Shown in pieces: positions 43,599 to 53,112 of a stretch of DNA of 64,000 nt. A model generated the notes under the pieces. That model was not told where the DNA came from, made no database searches, and saw only the letters and a list, made by a program, of their open reading frames with translations. Source of the DNA: Chryseobacterium formosum (GTDB lineage Bacteria > Bacteroidota > Bacteroidia > Flavobacteriales > Weeksellaceae). The stretch is from contig NZ_JAOVZW010000004.1 of NCBI RefSeq assembly GCF_026460885.1, positions 186,001 to 250,000 on the forward strand. Reading direction: 5' to 3'. The position numbers were made by a program, and so were the translations under genes. Each line of letters begins with the position of its first letter. Positions within the stretch are counted from its first letter, which is position 1.

Positions 43599-44552
43599 CT
43601 ATTTAACTGAATCTTTTACGAAAGTTCCCCAAGCAATATTTGGTTTTCCGGGAACATATTCTTTCGCTTTTTCAATAGCTAATTTTGCTGAATGCTCCAC
43701 AATCCAGGCGAAATTTTCTTCTCCTACAGAGTTTCTGTCTGCATCCGGAGCCGGATTACAGAAATCAATAGCATAAGGAATTCCGTCTTTTACTGCAAAT
43801 TCCACTGTGTTGAAATCATAACCTAAAGCCTGATTCATTTTGATTGTATAATCGTGAATCGTTTTTAGCAATTTTTTTAGATCTTCACCTTCAGTTTGGT
43901 GAGTTGTTTCATATCTCAAATGAGGTGCATTTCTCGGTTCATAAGGCATAATATGAACGTATTTTTGCCCTAAACAATAAACTCTGTAATAATCCTGAAA
44001 AACAATTTCTTCCTGAACCATCATCACCAATTGTTCTGTTTCGCTCAATTTATCCCAAAGATCCTGTGGATTTTCAACTTTGTAAACGCTTTTCCAACCA
44101 CCCCCATCATGAGGTTTCATATAAGCCGGAAATCCTACATATTCAAAAATATATTCCCAATCATGAGGAAATTTTAAATTTCTAAAAGATGTTTCAGACG
44201 TATCTGTAGGTCTTTCGTGTGAAGGAAGTAAGACTGTTTTAGGTAATGGAATACCCAATTTTGACATTAAAGCATTGTTGAAAAATTTTTCGTCTGCGCT
44301 CCACCAAAAAGGATTATTGATCACATAAGTTCCGTTCAATGCTGCATTTTTTAAATAAGCTCTGTAAAAAGGAACATCCTGAGAAATTCTGTCAATAATT
44401 ACTGCATAACCATAATCTGCACCTTGCTCTAATTTATCTATATTTACCGGTTCAGCGATAATTTCTCCGCCTCCAAGTTCGTTAACTTTATCAATAAATG
44501 CCCACGGAAATGTATCTTCCATCCCGAATAAAATTCCTACTTTTTTTGCCAT
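43599..44552 (-). CDS. ATP-grasp ligase (RimK-like)
   Basis: A 317-residue ATP-grasp protein. Recognisable parts are GILFGMEDTFPWAFIDKV at the N-terminus, FPAYMKPHDGGGWKSVYKV (ATP-binding Lys and glycine loop, about 145-163), MVQEEIVFQDYYRVYCLG, and NTVEFAVKDGIPYAIDFCNPAPDAD (metal-binding Glu/Asn). These enzymes join an acyl-phosphate to an amine. It lies 25 bp upstream of the GCS2 gene and close after the esterase gene. The product is not known. Confidence 0.88.
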   Translation of the reverse strand: MAKKVGILFGMEDTFPWAFIDKVNELGGGEIIAEPVNIDKLEQGADYGYAVIIDRISQDVPFYRAYLKNAALNGTYVINNPFWWSADEKFFNNALMSKLGIPLPKTVLLPSHERPTDTSETSFRNLKFPHDWEYIFEYVGFPAYMKPHDGGGWKSVYKVENPQDLWDKLSETEQLVMMVQEEIVFQDYYRVYCLGQKYVHIMPYEPRNAPHLRYETTHQTEGEDLKKLLKTIHDYTIKMNQALGYDFNTVEFAVKDGIPYAIDFCNPAPDADRNSVGEENFAWIVEHSAKLAIEKAKEYVPGKPNIAWGTFVKDSVK

Positions 44553-44600
44553 AATTTTGTTTTTAATGTTTAAATATTAAGATTTGAGTTGTTTTTAATT

Positions 44601-45311
44601 CTAAAAAAATGTTCCGATATAGGTTGGGAAAGTCATTCTCCAAAGTGGCCAATCGTGATTGATCCATTTTTTCTCGTCGTACCAGAAATCAATTCCTTTT
44701 GAGGCTAAAATTTCTGCCATTTCCACATTTTTGTCTTTACAAATGTCTTCATCGGAAGTGCTTAAAACAATATGCATATGTTTGTATTTCCAAGCCTCGT
44801 CATTTTTTACAAATTCTCTAGGGCAGTTAAAATAAACGAGTTCTCCATCATAACCATCCATGAAATTTCTAATGCTAAAAGCTCCAGAAAGACAGAATAA
44901 ATGGGAAATCACATCAGGAAATCTGAACGCAAAATTCGCAGCATGATAACCTCCGAAACTTGCACCTGCAATCGCAACACGATGCGTTTGATGGATTTTT
45001 TGGATATAAGGAACAAATTCCTGAATCAGAAATTGTACATATTTTTCATAATTTCTTATGCGTTGTTGTGGAGAGATTTTTTCGTCATAAAAACTCCAAG
45101 CATCAATAGTTTGAATGTTGTATAATTTCACTTTTCCCTGCTCAACAAAATAATTGATGCTGCTGTTAAGATGAAAATCATGATTTTGAGTATATAAGCC
45201 CTGTGAAGTTGGAAACATGATAATAGGATAACCAAAATGTCCTGTAACTTCCACTTTCAGGCTTGTTCCTAAGATATGAGAATAATAGTCTGTGTGCTCT
45301 ATATGTGGCAT
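44601..45311 (-). CDS. Alpha/beta-hydrolase esterase
   Basis: A 236-residue esterase D/enterochelin-esterase-like hydrolase. The nucleophile elbow is GASFGGYHAANFA (Ser at about 114), the acid is in STSDEDICKD (about 178), and the His is in INHDWPLWRM (about 222). It is a single-domain cytoplasmic protein with no signal peptide. In the cluster it may release an ester-linked product or intermediate. Confidence 0.85.
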   Translation of the reverse strand: MPHIEHTDYYSHILGTSLKVEVTGHFGYPIIMFPTSQGLYTQNHDFHLNSSINYFVEQGKVKLYNIQTIDAWSFYDEKISPQQRIRNYEKYVQFLIQEFVPYIQKIHQTHRVAIAGASFGGYHAANFAFRFPDVISHLFCLSGAFSIRNFMDGYDGELVYFNCPREFVKNDEAWKYKHMHIVLSTSDEDICKDKNVEMAEILASKGIDFWYDEKKWINHDWPLWRMTFPTYIGTFF

Positions 45312-45342
45312 ATTTTCTAATTTGAGTTTTTATTTGTGTTAA

Positions 45343-45620
45343 TTATATGAACTTAAAAAATTCAATTCCACCGAGTTGATCATCTTTAAGTATGTCTAAA
45401 ATAATTGTTCCGTATTTTGGATGTTCTAAAATAATATTATCCTTAAATTGCCATTTGATCCTTGTTTATTGGGATTTGTAGAATCAACAAATTTGTAATA
45501 AGCTTTGTTTTTCCATTCTCCAATTTCGAGTGTAGTTAAATTAATATTTAACTGAGATTCTTTTGGCAAGTTAATTTTGATGAAATTTATAATTTATTGA
45601 ATATCAACATCTCTATTCAT
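45343..45620 (-). pseudogene. Small broken gene inside the ATP-grasp operon
   Basis: The minus strand starts MNRDVDIQ at 45620, then hits an in-frame TAA (codon 9). The same frame goes on as FIKINLPKESQLNINLTTLE and GEWKNKAYYKFVDSTN, then shifts frame to WQFKDNIILEHPKYGTIILD and LGGIEFFKFI before a stop at 45343-45345. With one stop and one frameshift repaired it would be about 92 residues, an unknown soluble protein. It starts 6 bp after the ATP-grasp gene at 45626, so it once belonged to the operon. Confidence 0.75.
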
Positions 45621-45625
45621 TGGAA

Positions 45626-46837
45626 TTAAAAACTTGGCTTATCTTTTGGAGGAAGTACATTGAGCATTTCAGCATGAATTTTTTCTGCGGCAAAATCCAA
45701 TCTTTCTTGAACAATTACAGAATCACTTGATTTGTAAACAATTCCTACGTGATAATCGATTGGGAGAAATTTTACAACTTCTGCGCATTCAAAATCTTTA
45801 TAATCTGGAGCTAAATCTTTAATCAGCGCAACAATTAATCCTGAGTAATATCCGGTAGGTTTTGAGATTTCATAATGGTTACCTCTTAAAAGTGCGTCTT
45901 CGATTTTTGCCCATTCACGCCAAATATTGATGTTGCTTGAAGCTTCCACTAAATCTGGAATATGTGCACCTCCAACTCTTGAAGAAGTTTCCAAAAAGTA
46001 CCATTTTCCGTCTTCTTTTCCACGGATAAATTCTGTATGAGTGGCACCGTTCATTAGACCAAAATTTGATAAAACTTTCGCATTGGCTTCTTCTAAGGCT
46101 TTAAATTCATCAGAATATCTGCCTAAAGTTTTGGTACGGAAAACACCACCTTCATGAGAGACCTGCATTGGTGGAGCTAAGTATTTTGAAGCAGATGTGA
46201 AAACAATTTCTTTATTAAAAGTCAAACTATCAACATGATAAACGTCTCCAGGTTTAAAACTTTCTAAAAGAAATAAATGTCTTTCTTCGCCTAAATTTTC
46301 AAGCGCTGCCCAAAGTTCTTCCTGAGTTTTTAATTTTTTGATTCCCGATGCAGAAGCTTCCGAACGTGGCTTTAAAACCCATGGCGGAGAAACTTTTTCG
46401 GTAAAATCTTTTACTTCCTGATCATTAAACACGGCGGTAAACTCAGGAACGTTAATTCCTGAATCTTTTGCTTTTTGACGCATTGCAAGTTTGTCTCTGA
46501 AATAACGGTGCGTCGTTTGTCCCATTCCCGGAATACGGAATGTTTCACGAATCAGTGCAGCTTTTTCAACATCATAATCATCCAAAGCGATTACGGCATC
46601 TACTTTTCGGGTTTTCATTAAGTGAGAAAATCCCTGAATAAGATGATCAAGATTCCATACCGAAGGTTTAATTTCCGGCATATAGAAAACTTCGTCGACA
46701 GCGTGCCATGGCCAGTTTTTTTCTTTTAAATTTTCCGATGTTACGAGGATGATTTTATTACCGAGCTTTTTCATCTCGTCCATAAAATCGTAACCTTTAT
46801 AATAGCACGAAATACATACGATGGTTTTCTCCTTCAT
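45626..46837 (-). CDS. ATP-grasp ligase (carnosine-synthase-like)
   Basis: A 403-residue ATP-grasp enzyme. Family elements are the pre-ATP-grasp region VDAVIALDDYDVEKAALIRETF (about 80-101), FRDKLAMRQKAKDSGINVPEF, PPWVLKPRSEASASGIKKL (ATP Lys and loop), and GATHTEFIRGKEDGKWYFLETSSRVGGAHIPDLVEA with the metal-binding Glu and Asn/Ser. This subgroup typically joins amino acids to each other. It is the second ATP-grasp gene of the cluster and probably works with the others on one product. Confidence 0.88.
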   Translation of the reverse strand: MKEKTIVCISCYYKGYDFMDEMKKLGNKIILVTSENLKEKNWPWHAVDEVFYMPEIKPSVWNLDHLIQGFSHLMKTRKVDAVIALDDYDVEKAALIRETFRIPGMGQTTHRYFRDKLAMRQKAKDSGINVPEFTAVFNDQEVKDFTEKVSPPWVLKPRSEASASGIKKLKTQEELWAALENLGEERHLFLLESFKPGDVYHVDSLTFNKEIVFTSASKYLAPPMQVSHEGGVFRTKTLGRYSDEFKALEEANAKVLSNFGLMNGATHTEFIRGKEDGKWYFLETSSRVGGAHIPDLVEASSNINIWREWAKIEDALLRGNHYEISKPTGYYSGLIVALIKDLAPDYKDFECAEVVKFLPIDYHVGIVYKSSDSVIVQERLDFAAEKIHAEMLNVLPPKDKPSF

Positions 46838-46977
46838 ATAATGATTTTTAATTTTTATTAAATTATAAAAAATAAAAGCTTATGATTATTGATTATTTAA
46901 TACTAAAAATAGATAATCGATGTGCTTTTGAAAATTACTAATCAAGTATAAGAAGAAAATCTCTAAAAAACTAATTT

Positions 46978-48393
46978 TTAATGATAATTTTCGATTAAAT
47001 CGGCTAATAATTGTACACCAAATCCGGTTGCGGCTTTTTCTTTTGCATATCCCACATTTCCAAACGCAACTCCCGCAATATCAAGGTGTGCCCAATTTGG
47101 ATGGTTTTCTATAAATTGTTCCAAAAATTTTGCAGCAATAATGCAATCTCCTAAAGGTTTCATTGAGATATTTTTAAAGTCGGCAACATCAGATTTAAAA
47201 TCATCCAACCAAACATCCCACAATGGCAAATTCCATAGTCTCTGATTGGTTTTGTCACCAGTTTTAATTAATAAATTTTTAAGCTCTTCATTGTTAGAAA
47301 ACATCGCTCCACAAGTATCTCCGAACATTCTCACAGAGCTTCCTGTAAGCGTTGCAAGATCAATTAAAATATCGGTTTTATAGTTTTTTGAAAGATAAGA
47401 TAATCCGTCTGCAAGAGTCATCCTACCTTCTGCGTCGGTATTGAGAACTTCAATTGTTTTTCCGTTGTAAGCTGTGATTACGTCGCTTGGTAAATAGGCA
47501 TTTTCAGAAATTGCATTGTCGGTAATCGGCAAAATCGCTGTAATGTTAACGGGAAGTTTCATTTGCGATGCGTAAATAAGTGCTCCAAGAACGGCAGTTG
47601 CGCCTCCCATATCAGATTTCATGTAGTGCATATTGTCTGCAGCTTTAATGGAAATTCCACCTGTATCAAACAAAACACATTTTCCGACAAGTCCGAATGT
47701 TTTTGCATTTTTTACTGAGGTTTTATACTCCAAAATGGTGAAAGCTGCATCGTAAGCACTACCTTGATTAACGGAAAGAAAAGCTCCCAAACCAAGCTCC
47801 TCACATTTTTTTCTGTTGAATACTGTATATTTTAACTGATTTTTTTTAGCTAAATTTTTCAAATAAGTATTTAGAGCTTCTGGTCTTTTTAAATTCGCTG
47901 GTTTATTAAGCCAATCCTGACAAGCAGTTTGTCCTTCGTAAATTGCATCAATTCTTTCTGAAAGTGCATCCAGTTTTTTCTGGCTTAAATTTCCAAAGTG
48001 AAGTTCGAAAGATTCATTCCACAAAGCATGAGTTTTGCTAAATGGATAATTGTAAGTCCCTAAGAAAAGACCTTTTGTGAATTCTTCAAACTGTTTTTCA
48101 TTAATAAAATCAGCAATAAATAAAGTCGGAACTGTCTGAATATTTTTTTTCTGAGTCTGAGAAAATTTCACTCCGATTTGTTGAAATTCAAAATTCTGAA
48201 GCGTTTCTTTTCCTAAACCGATATAATAAGTAATAGTTTCTTCGCTGGTTTCAATGAAAACTTCATGTTTTTTTCCAGCGAATAACAGGCTAATATTTTT
48301 GTTGAATCCTTTTGCGTTTAAATTCCAAGATTCTTCTGTGAAAAGTCTGAAAATCTGAGAGTACTGTTTATTTTTTTTGTTGAATAGTTTCAT
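46978..48393 (-). CDS. M17 leucyl aminopeptidase-like metallopeptidase
   Basis: A 471-residue peptidase. The M17 signature NTDAEGRMTLADGLSYL (about 320) carries metal ligands, and GLVGKCVLFDTGGISIK and MKSDMGGATAVLGAL carry the catalytic Lys, Asp and Arg neighbourhood. The C-terminal end KAATGFGVQLLADLI is typical. It removes N-terminal residues from peptides. It lies 12 bp downstream of the CBM-like esterase gene, so it is likely part of the cluster, perhaps trimming or recycling a peptide product. Confidence 0.92.
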   Translation of the reverse strand: MKLFNKKNKQYSQIFRLFTEESWNLNAKGFNKNISLLFAGKKHEVFIETSEETITYYIGLGKETLQNFEFQQIGVKFSQTQKKNIQTVPTLFIADFINEKQFEEFTKGLFLGTYNYPFSKTHALWNESFELHFGNLSQKKLDALSERIDAIYEGQTACQDWLNKPANLKRPEALNTYLKNLAKKNQLKYTVFNRKKCEELGLGAFLSVNQGSAYDAAFTILEYKTSVKNAKTFGLVGKCVLFDTGGISIKAADNMHYMKSDMGGATAVLGALIYASQMKLPVNITAILPITDNAISENAYLPSDVITAYNGKTIEVLNTDAEGRMTLADGLSYLSKNYKTDILIDLATLTGSSVRMFGDTCGAMFSNNEELKNLLIKTGDKTNQRLWNLPLWDVWLDDFKSDVADFKNISMKPLGDCIIAAKFLEQFIENHPNWAHLDIAGVAFGNVGYAKEKAATGFGVQLLADLIENYH

Positions 48394-48405
48394 TTTTTGT
48401 TTGTA

Positions 48406-49527
48406 TTAATTTTTAATATTTTCCTGATGCGGCTTCACCTCAACAGGATTTTCGGTGTTATTGTAGAAAAGCCATTCAATTGCTCTCGGAAATTCTTGCG
48501 ACCAATAAAATTCGCTGTGCGCTCCGTCGGGATTGATGCTTGTTTTAAATTCAAAATCAAAAAGGTTTTTCTTTTCCCAACGTTTCAGATAATTTTCAAA
48601 AACTTGAATTCTTTTGACCATTTTTGAACCTTCCTGTTCACCGCCATAAAGATAAATTTTAGTCTTAAAAGGAACTCTGAAACTCATCATCGGAAAATTG
48701 TTGTTGGGTTCAATCCAAAGTGAAGGAGAGAAAATTAATAATTTAGAGTATACTTCAGGATATAAAAATCCACTGTAGATGCTGATTAAAGCGCCTAAAG
48801 AACTTCCACCAATTCCGGTATTTTCTCTGTCTTTTTTGGTACGATAATGTTCATCGATGAAAGGTTTCAAAGTGTCTGTTACAAATCGGATGTATTTTTT
48901 TCCTTCCGAACCGTTTGCAACATTGTCATTATCAAAAATGTATTCTTTAATTCGATCTTCACTTCCGTGTTCTACAGCGATTACAATCATGTCGCCACGA
49001 CCGTATTCTGCAAGAATTGAAAGTTTTTTGTCTATTTCCCAATTTCCGTAAGGACTACCTTCATTAAATAAATTTTGAGCATCCTGAAGATAAAGAACAG
49101 GATATTTTTCTTCTGAAATGTAATAATCGTGAGGTAAAAGTGCCCAAACTTTTCGGTAACGGTCAAGTTGTGGAATATAAAATTCTTCCGAAATTACTTC
49201 CACAATCGGAAAAAACTCTTTTTTAAAAGGTCCCCAATTAAACCTCCATTTTTCGACAAAATCAGAACTTGGAGTAGATGTTTTTTCAACTTTTCTGTTG
49301 GGAGTAATGCTTCCGAATTTGTCTAATTCTACATTTTCCCAGCCTCCTTTTGTGAATTTATATTCTACAATATCTGCAAGAATTTCGTCATCTATATTGA
49401 TGTTGTAGGTGTTTTCATCAGACTGCTGAAGCTGAAAATTATAATCTTTCGGATTCCATTTGTTGAAATTTCCGGTGATGAAAATTGGTCTTGTGTCTTT
49501 TTCTGCCGTGTTGAGCGTAAATTTCAT
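48406..49527 (-). CDS. Esterase with N-terminal glycogen-binding-like domain
   Basis: A 373-residue protein. Residues about 1-90 form an E-set/CBM48-like sandwich (PIFITGNFNKWNPKDYNF, similar to the glycogen-binding part of AMPK and GlgB). Residues about 110-360 are an alpha/beta hydrolase of the enterochelin-esterase type. The nucleophile elbow is GIGGSSLGALISIYSG (about 245) and the His is in DGAHSEFYW. No signal peptide. It lies directly across the divergent promoter region from glgB, so it may act on a polysaccharide-linked substrate. Confidence 0.85.
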   Translation of the reverse strand: MKFTLNTAEKDTRPIFITGNFNKWNPKDYNFQLQQSDENTYNINIDDEILADIVEYKFTKGGWENVELDKFGSITPNRKVEKTSTPSSDFVEKWRFNWGPFKKEFFPIVEVISEEFYIPQLDRYRKVWALLPHDYYISEEKYPVLYLQDAQNLFNEGSPYGNWEIDKKLSILAEYGRGDMIVIAVEHGSEDRIKEYIFDNDNVANGSEGKKYIRFVTDTLKPFIDEHYRTKKDRENTGIGGSSLGALISIYSGFLYPEVYSKLLIFSPSLWIEPNNNFPMMSFRVPFKTKIYLYGGEQEGSKMVKRIQVFENYLKRWEKKNLFDFEFKTSINPDGAHSEFYWSQEFPRAIEWLFYNNTENPVEVKPHQENIKN

Positions 49528-49611
49528 TGTGTGTTTTAAACGGTTTTAAAACTTATAAATTTATAAAAAATATATTTAAGAAATCATATTAAAATTGATT
49601 AAAAATAGCTT

Positions 49612-49638
49612 TTGCCAAAGGAAAAATTTATATATTTG
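49612..49638 (+). promoter_or_regulatory. glgB operon promoter
   Basis: TTG at 49612-49614, a 16-bp spacer and TATATTTG at 49631-49638 (TAnnTTTG). The ATG is at 49700, giving a leader of about 55 bases. Confidence 0.6.
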
Positions 49639-49699
49639 ATAGTCATCGTTATTTAATGAATAATATATACTTTACGATTGATTTAGAATAAAAACCTAT

Positions 49700-51652
49700 A
49701 TGATGAATTTTGTGAAGACCTACACACTTTTTACAGAACATGATGTGTATCTTTTTAAGGAAGGTAAACATTACAGACTCTACGAAAAGTTTGGTGCTCA
49801 TTCGGTTGAGAAAGATGGAGTAAAAGGGGTTTATTTTTCGGTTTGGGCTCCGAATGCCAAAACAGTTTCTGTTATCGGGAACTTTAACAATTGGAATCAT
49901 CGGGAACATATTCTGTTTCCAAGATGGGATCAATCGGGTATTTGGGAAGGCTTTATTCCTGCGCTTTCCTGGGGTACGCTTTATAAATATGCGATTGAAA
50001 CTGTTCAAGGAAAAATCTTAGAAAAAAGTGATCCTTTTGCATTAAGTTGGGAGCAAAATCTTCAGGCGGCATCGATGGTTTCCACCAATTGGTATGAATG
50101 GGAAGATCATGAATGGCTTGAAAAACGTTGGCAAAAAAACAGTCTGGAATCTCCGATTTCTGTTTATGAAATTCATTTAGGTTCGTGGATGCGAAATTCA
50201 GATAATCCTGAAAAGTTTCTTAACTACAGAGATATTGCTTCAAAATTGGTTCCTTATTTAAAGGAAATGGGTTTCACACATGTGGAATTTATGCCCATTA
50301 TGGAATTTCCGTATGATCCAAGTTGGGGTTATCAAATTACCGGCTTTTTTGCGGCAACTTCTCGTTTCGGTTCGCCCCAAGATTTAATGTTTTTGATTAA
50401 TGAACTTCACAAAAATGATATTGGTGTAATTTTAGATTGGGTTCCTTCGCATTTTCCTGGTGATGCTAATGGATTGCACCGTTTCGACGGTTCTTATTTG
50501 TATGAACATGAAGATCCTCGAAAAGGTTTTCACCCCGACTGGAAATCATATATTTTCAATTATGGAAGAAATGAAGTTAAATCTTTCTTAATTTCAAATG
50601 CTGTATTCTGGCTTGACCGTTATCATGCAGATGGTTTACGTGTTGATGCAGTCACGTCGATGCTTCATTTAGATTATTCAAGAAATGAAGGGGAATGGGA
50701 ACCGAATATTTATGGCGAAAATGTAAATCTTGAAGCGAAAGTTTTTCTTCAGGAATTTAATACAGCTGTTTATAAAGAATTTGGAGATAATGTCATGACA
50801 ATTGCTGAGGAAAGTTCAGATTTTCCAATGTTGACAAAACCTGTTCATGATGGAGGTGTAGGTTTCGGAATGAAATGGATGATGGGTTGGATGCATGATA
50901 CTTTATTTTATTTTAAAGAAGATCCGATTGCCAGAAAGCATCATCATCACAAGCTTACTTTTGCGTCGATGTATATGTATAACGAAAATTATATGATGCC
51001 CTTGTCTCATGACGAGGTTGTGCACGGAAAAGCAAGTCTGATTTATAAAATGAAAGGTGACGAATGGCAGAAATTTGCCAATCTCAGAGCTTTATACGTC
51101 TATATGTTTACGCATCCCGGAGCGAAATTACTGTTTATGGGAGATGAATTCGGACAAACCAATGAATGGAATTTTAAACAAAGTTTAGATTGGCATTTGC
51201 TGGAATATCCGGTTCATAAAGGTTTACAGAATTTGGTGAAAGATTTAAATCATTTGTATAAAAATGAAAGCTCTCTCTACGAAAATCAATTTAACCCCAA
51301 TGGTTTTGAATGGGTTGAAGCTAATGATACCGATAATTCTGTCTATATTTATTTAAGAAAAGGAAAGAGAAGGGATGATGTTTTTATGGTTATTTTAAAT
51401 CTTACTCCTCAGGTTTTGGATTATAAAGTTGGAGTGAATTCGGGAACGCATTGGGAAGTTGTTCTCAATTCCGATGACGAAAAATATAGCGGAAGCGGAG
51501 TGGAAGCCAATATTTTCCGAGAGGATCATGATGACTGGATGAATCGACCAAGATCAATCAGTTTAAATCTTCCTGCTCTTTCAGGAATTGTTTTAAGACA
51601 GAGAAAAGATAAAAAGTATAAATTAAATAGGATTAAACAACACAAAAAATGA
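49700..51652 (+). CDS. glgB: 1,4-alpha-glucan branching enzyme
   Basis: A 650-residue GH13 enzyme that makes alpha-1,6 branches in glycogen. It has a CBM48 N-terminal region (GVYFSVWAPNAKTVSVIGNFNNW, about 36-58), then the TIM barrel with DGLRVDAVTSMLHLD (nucleophile Asp), ESSDFP (acid/base Glu just before) and MPLSHDEVVHGKASL (transition-state Asp). The C-terminal beta domain ends with a short basic tail. Its stop overlaps glgA by 4 bases (ATGA). Confidence 0.96.
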   Translation: MMNFVKTYTLFTEHDVYLFKEGKHYRLYEKFGAHSVEKDGVKGVYFSVWAPNAKTVSVIGNFNNWNHREHILFPRWDQSGIWEGFIPALSWGTLYKYAIETVQGKILEKSDPFALSWEQNLQAASMVSTNWYEWEDHEWLEKRWQKNSLESPISVYEIHLGSWMRNSDNPEKFLNYRDIASKLVPYLKEMGFTHVEFMPIMEFPYDPSWGYQITGFFAATSRFGSPQDLMFLINELHKNDIGVILDWVPSHFPGDANGLHRFDGSYLYEHEDPRKGFHPDWKSYIFNYGRNEVKSFLISNAVFWLDRYHADGLRVDAVTSMLHLDYSRNEGEWEPNIYGENVNLEAKVFLQEFNTAVYKEFGDNVMTIAEESSDFPMLTKPVHDGGVGFGMKWMMGWMHDTLFYFKEDPIARKHHHHKLTFASMYMYNENYMMPLSHDEVVHGKASLIYKMKGDEWQKFANLRALYVYMFTHPGAKLLFMGDEFGQTNEWNFKQSLDWHLLEYPVHKGLQNLVKDLNHLYKNESSLYENQFNPNGFEWVEANDTDNSVYIYLRKGKRRDDVFMVILNLTPQVLDYKVGVNSGTHWEVVLNSDDEKYSGSGVEANIFREDHDDWMNRPRSISLNLPALSGIVLRQRKDKKYKLNRIKQHKK

Positions 51653-53055
51653 CAATATTTCACCTCAGTACAGAATGTTATCCCGTAGCAAAAGTTGGCG
51701 GATTGGCAGATGTAGTCGGTGCGCTGCCGAAATATCAGAACAAAATAAAAGACATTAACGCAAAAGTGGTGATGCCTTGGTACAATAAACATTTTGTATA
51801 CGATTATGATTTTGAAGTGGTTTTTGACGGCTTTATTCACCAAGGTTCAAATATGCTTCAGGTCCAGGTTTTAAAGGAGACGACTGATGTTTTGGGATTC
51901 GAATTGTTTATGGTGAAAATTCCGGGATTACTTGATCGTGAAAATCCTTACGGATATCAGGATGAAAGTTTTCAGTTTTTGGCTTTTCAGCATGGAGTTT
52001 TACATTGGTTGTCTGCGATGAAAATTCGTCCAGATGTATTGCATTGTCATGATTATCACACCGGTTTGGTTCCGTTTATGGTGGAAAACTGTTATGAATT
52101 TGAATTTTTGAAAGGTGTAAAAACCATCGGAACGATTCATAACGGAGAATATCAAGGCATGATGAGTTGGGATATGGTGAGTTATATGCCCGCTTTCGAT
52201 CATTACAAATGGGGATTGCTCGATTGGAACGGACTTATTAATCCTTTGGCTTGTATGATTAAATGTGCAGATGCATTTACAACGGTTTCCGAAGGTTATT
52301 TGGAAGAATTATTTGTGAGTTTCAGAGGTCTTGAAAGTTTGGTGAGAGAAGAATTTTCAAAAGCATACGGAATTATTAACGGCATTGATACCGATGTTTG
52401 GAATCCACAAACCGATCCGATGATTGATTTTAATTTTAATATTAAAAACGCTTTAAAAACTAAGAAGAAGAACAAGATTAAATTGTGTAAAGAATATGGC
52501 TTAAATCCAGAGCTTCCATTATTTGCTTTTATCGGAAGATTTGCGACGGAAAAAGGGGCTGATTTACTTCCGGATTTGATTTGGAGAAGTATTAAGCAAA
52601 GTTTTGGAGGTTTAAATATAATTGTTCTCGGCTCCGGAAATGCTTACATAGAACAACAATTGAAAGAAATGGATTCGGTTTACTCGAATTTTGCGACAGA
52701 TATTGGATATAAAGAACATTTATCCCATAAAATCTACGCTTCGGCAGACTTCTTGTTAATGCCTTCAAGGGTTGAACCTTGTGGACTTAATCAAATGTAT
52801 GCAATGCGATACGGAACGGTTCCGATTGTTAGTTATACAGGCGGATTGAGAGATACCGTAAAAGATATTACAACAGGAGGTTCTGGCTTGAATTTTACTT
52901 ATCCGGGAGTTGATGACATCATTCACGCAATCAGTCGAGGTTTAAATGTGTATAAAGACAAAGCTAAAATGGATGAATTGGTTTTATCTAATATGAAATT
53001 TGATTTTGCATGGGAAAAATCAGCAGAAAAATACATAGCTTTATATAATCAGTAA
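51649..53055 (+). CDS. glgA: Glycogen synthase
   Basis: A 468-residue GT5 enzyme that adds glucose from ADP-glucose. The N-terminal KVGGLADVVGALPKY motif binds ADP-glucose. FIGRFATEKGADLLPDLI starts the second Rossmann domain, and MPSRVEPCGLNQMYAMRYGTVPIV carries the catalytic Glu. Start overlaps the glgB stop, so translation is coupled. Confidence 0.96.
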   Translation: MTIFHLSTECYPVAKVGGLADVVGALPKYQNKIKDINAKVVMPWYNKHFVYDYDFEVVFDGFIHQGSNMLQVQVLKETTDVLGFELFMVKIPGLLDRENPYGYQDESFQFLAFQHGVLHWLSAMKIRPDVLHCHDYHTGLVPFMVENCYEFEFLKGVKTIGTIHNGEYQGMMSWDMVSYMPAFDHYKWGLLDWNGLINPLACMIKCADAFTTVSEGYLEELFVSFRGLESLVREEFSKAYGIINGIDTDVWNPQTDPMIDFNFNIKNALKTKKKNKIKLCKEYGLNPELPLFAFIGRFATEKGADLLPDLIWRSIKQSFGGLNIIVLGSGNAYIEQQLKEMDSVYSNFATDIGYKEHLSHKIYASADFLLMPSRVEPCGLNQMYAMRYGTVPIVSYTGGLRDTVKDITTGGSGLNFTYPGVDDIIHAISRGLNVYKDKAKMDELVLSNMKFDFAWEKSAEKYIALYNQ

Positions 53056-53112
53056 TTTTAATATTCTGTCAAAAACAAACAAACTATATAAATAATAAAA
53101 ACGCAGATATTT

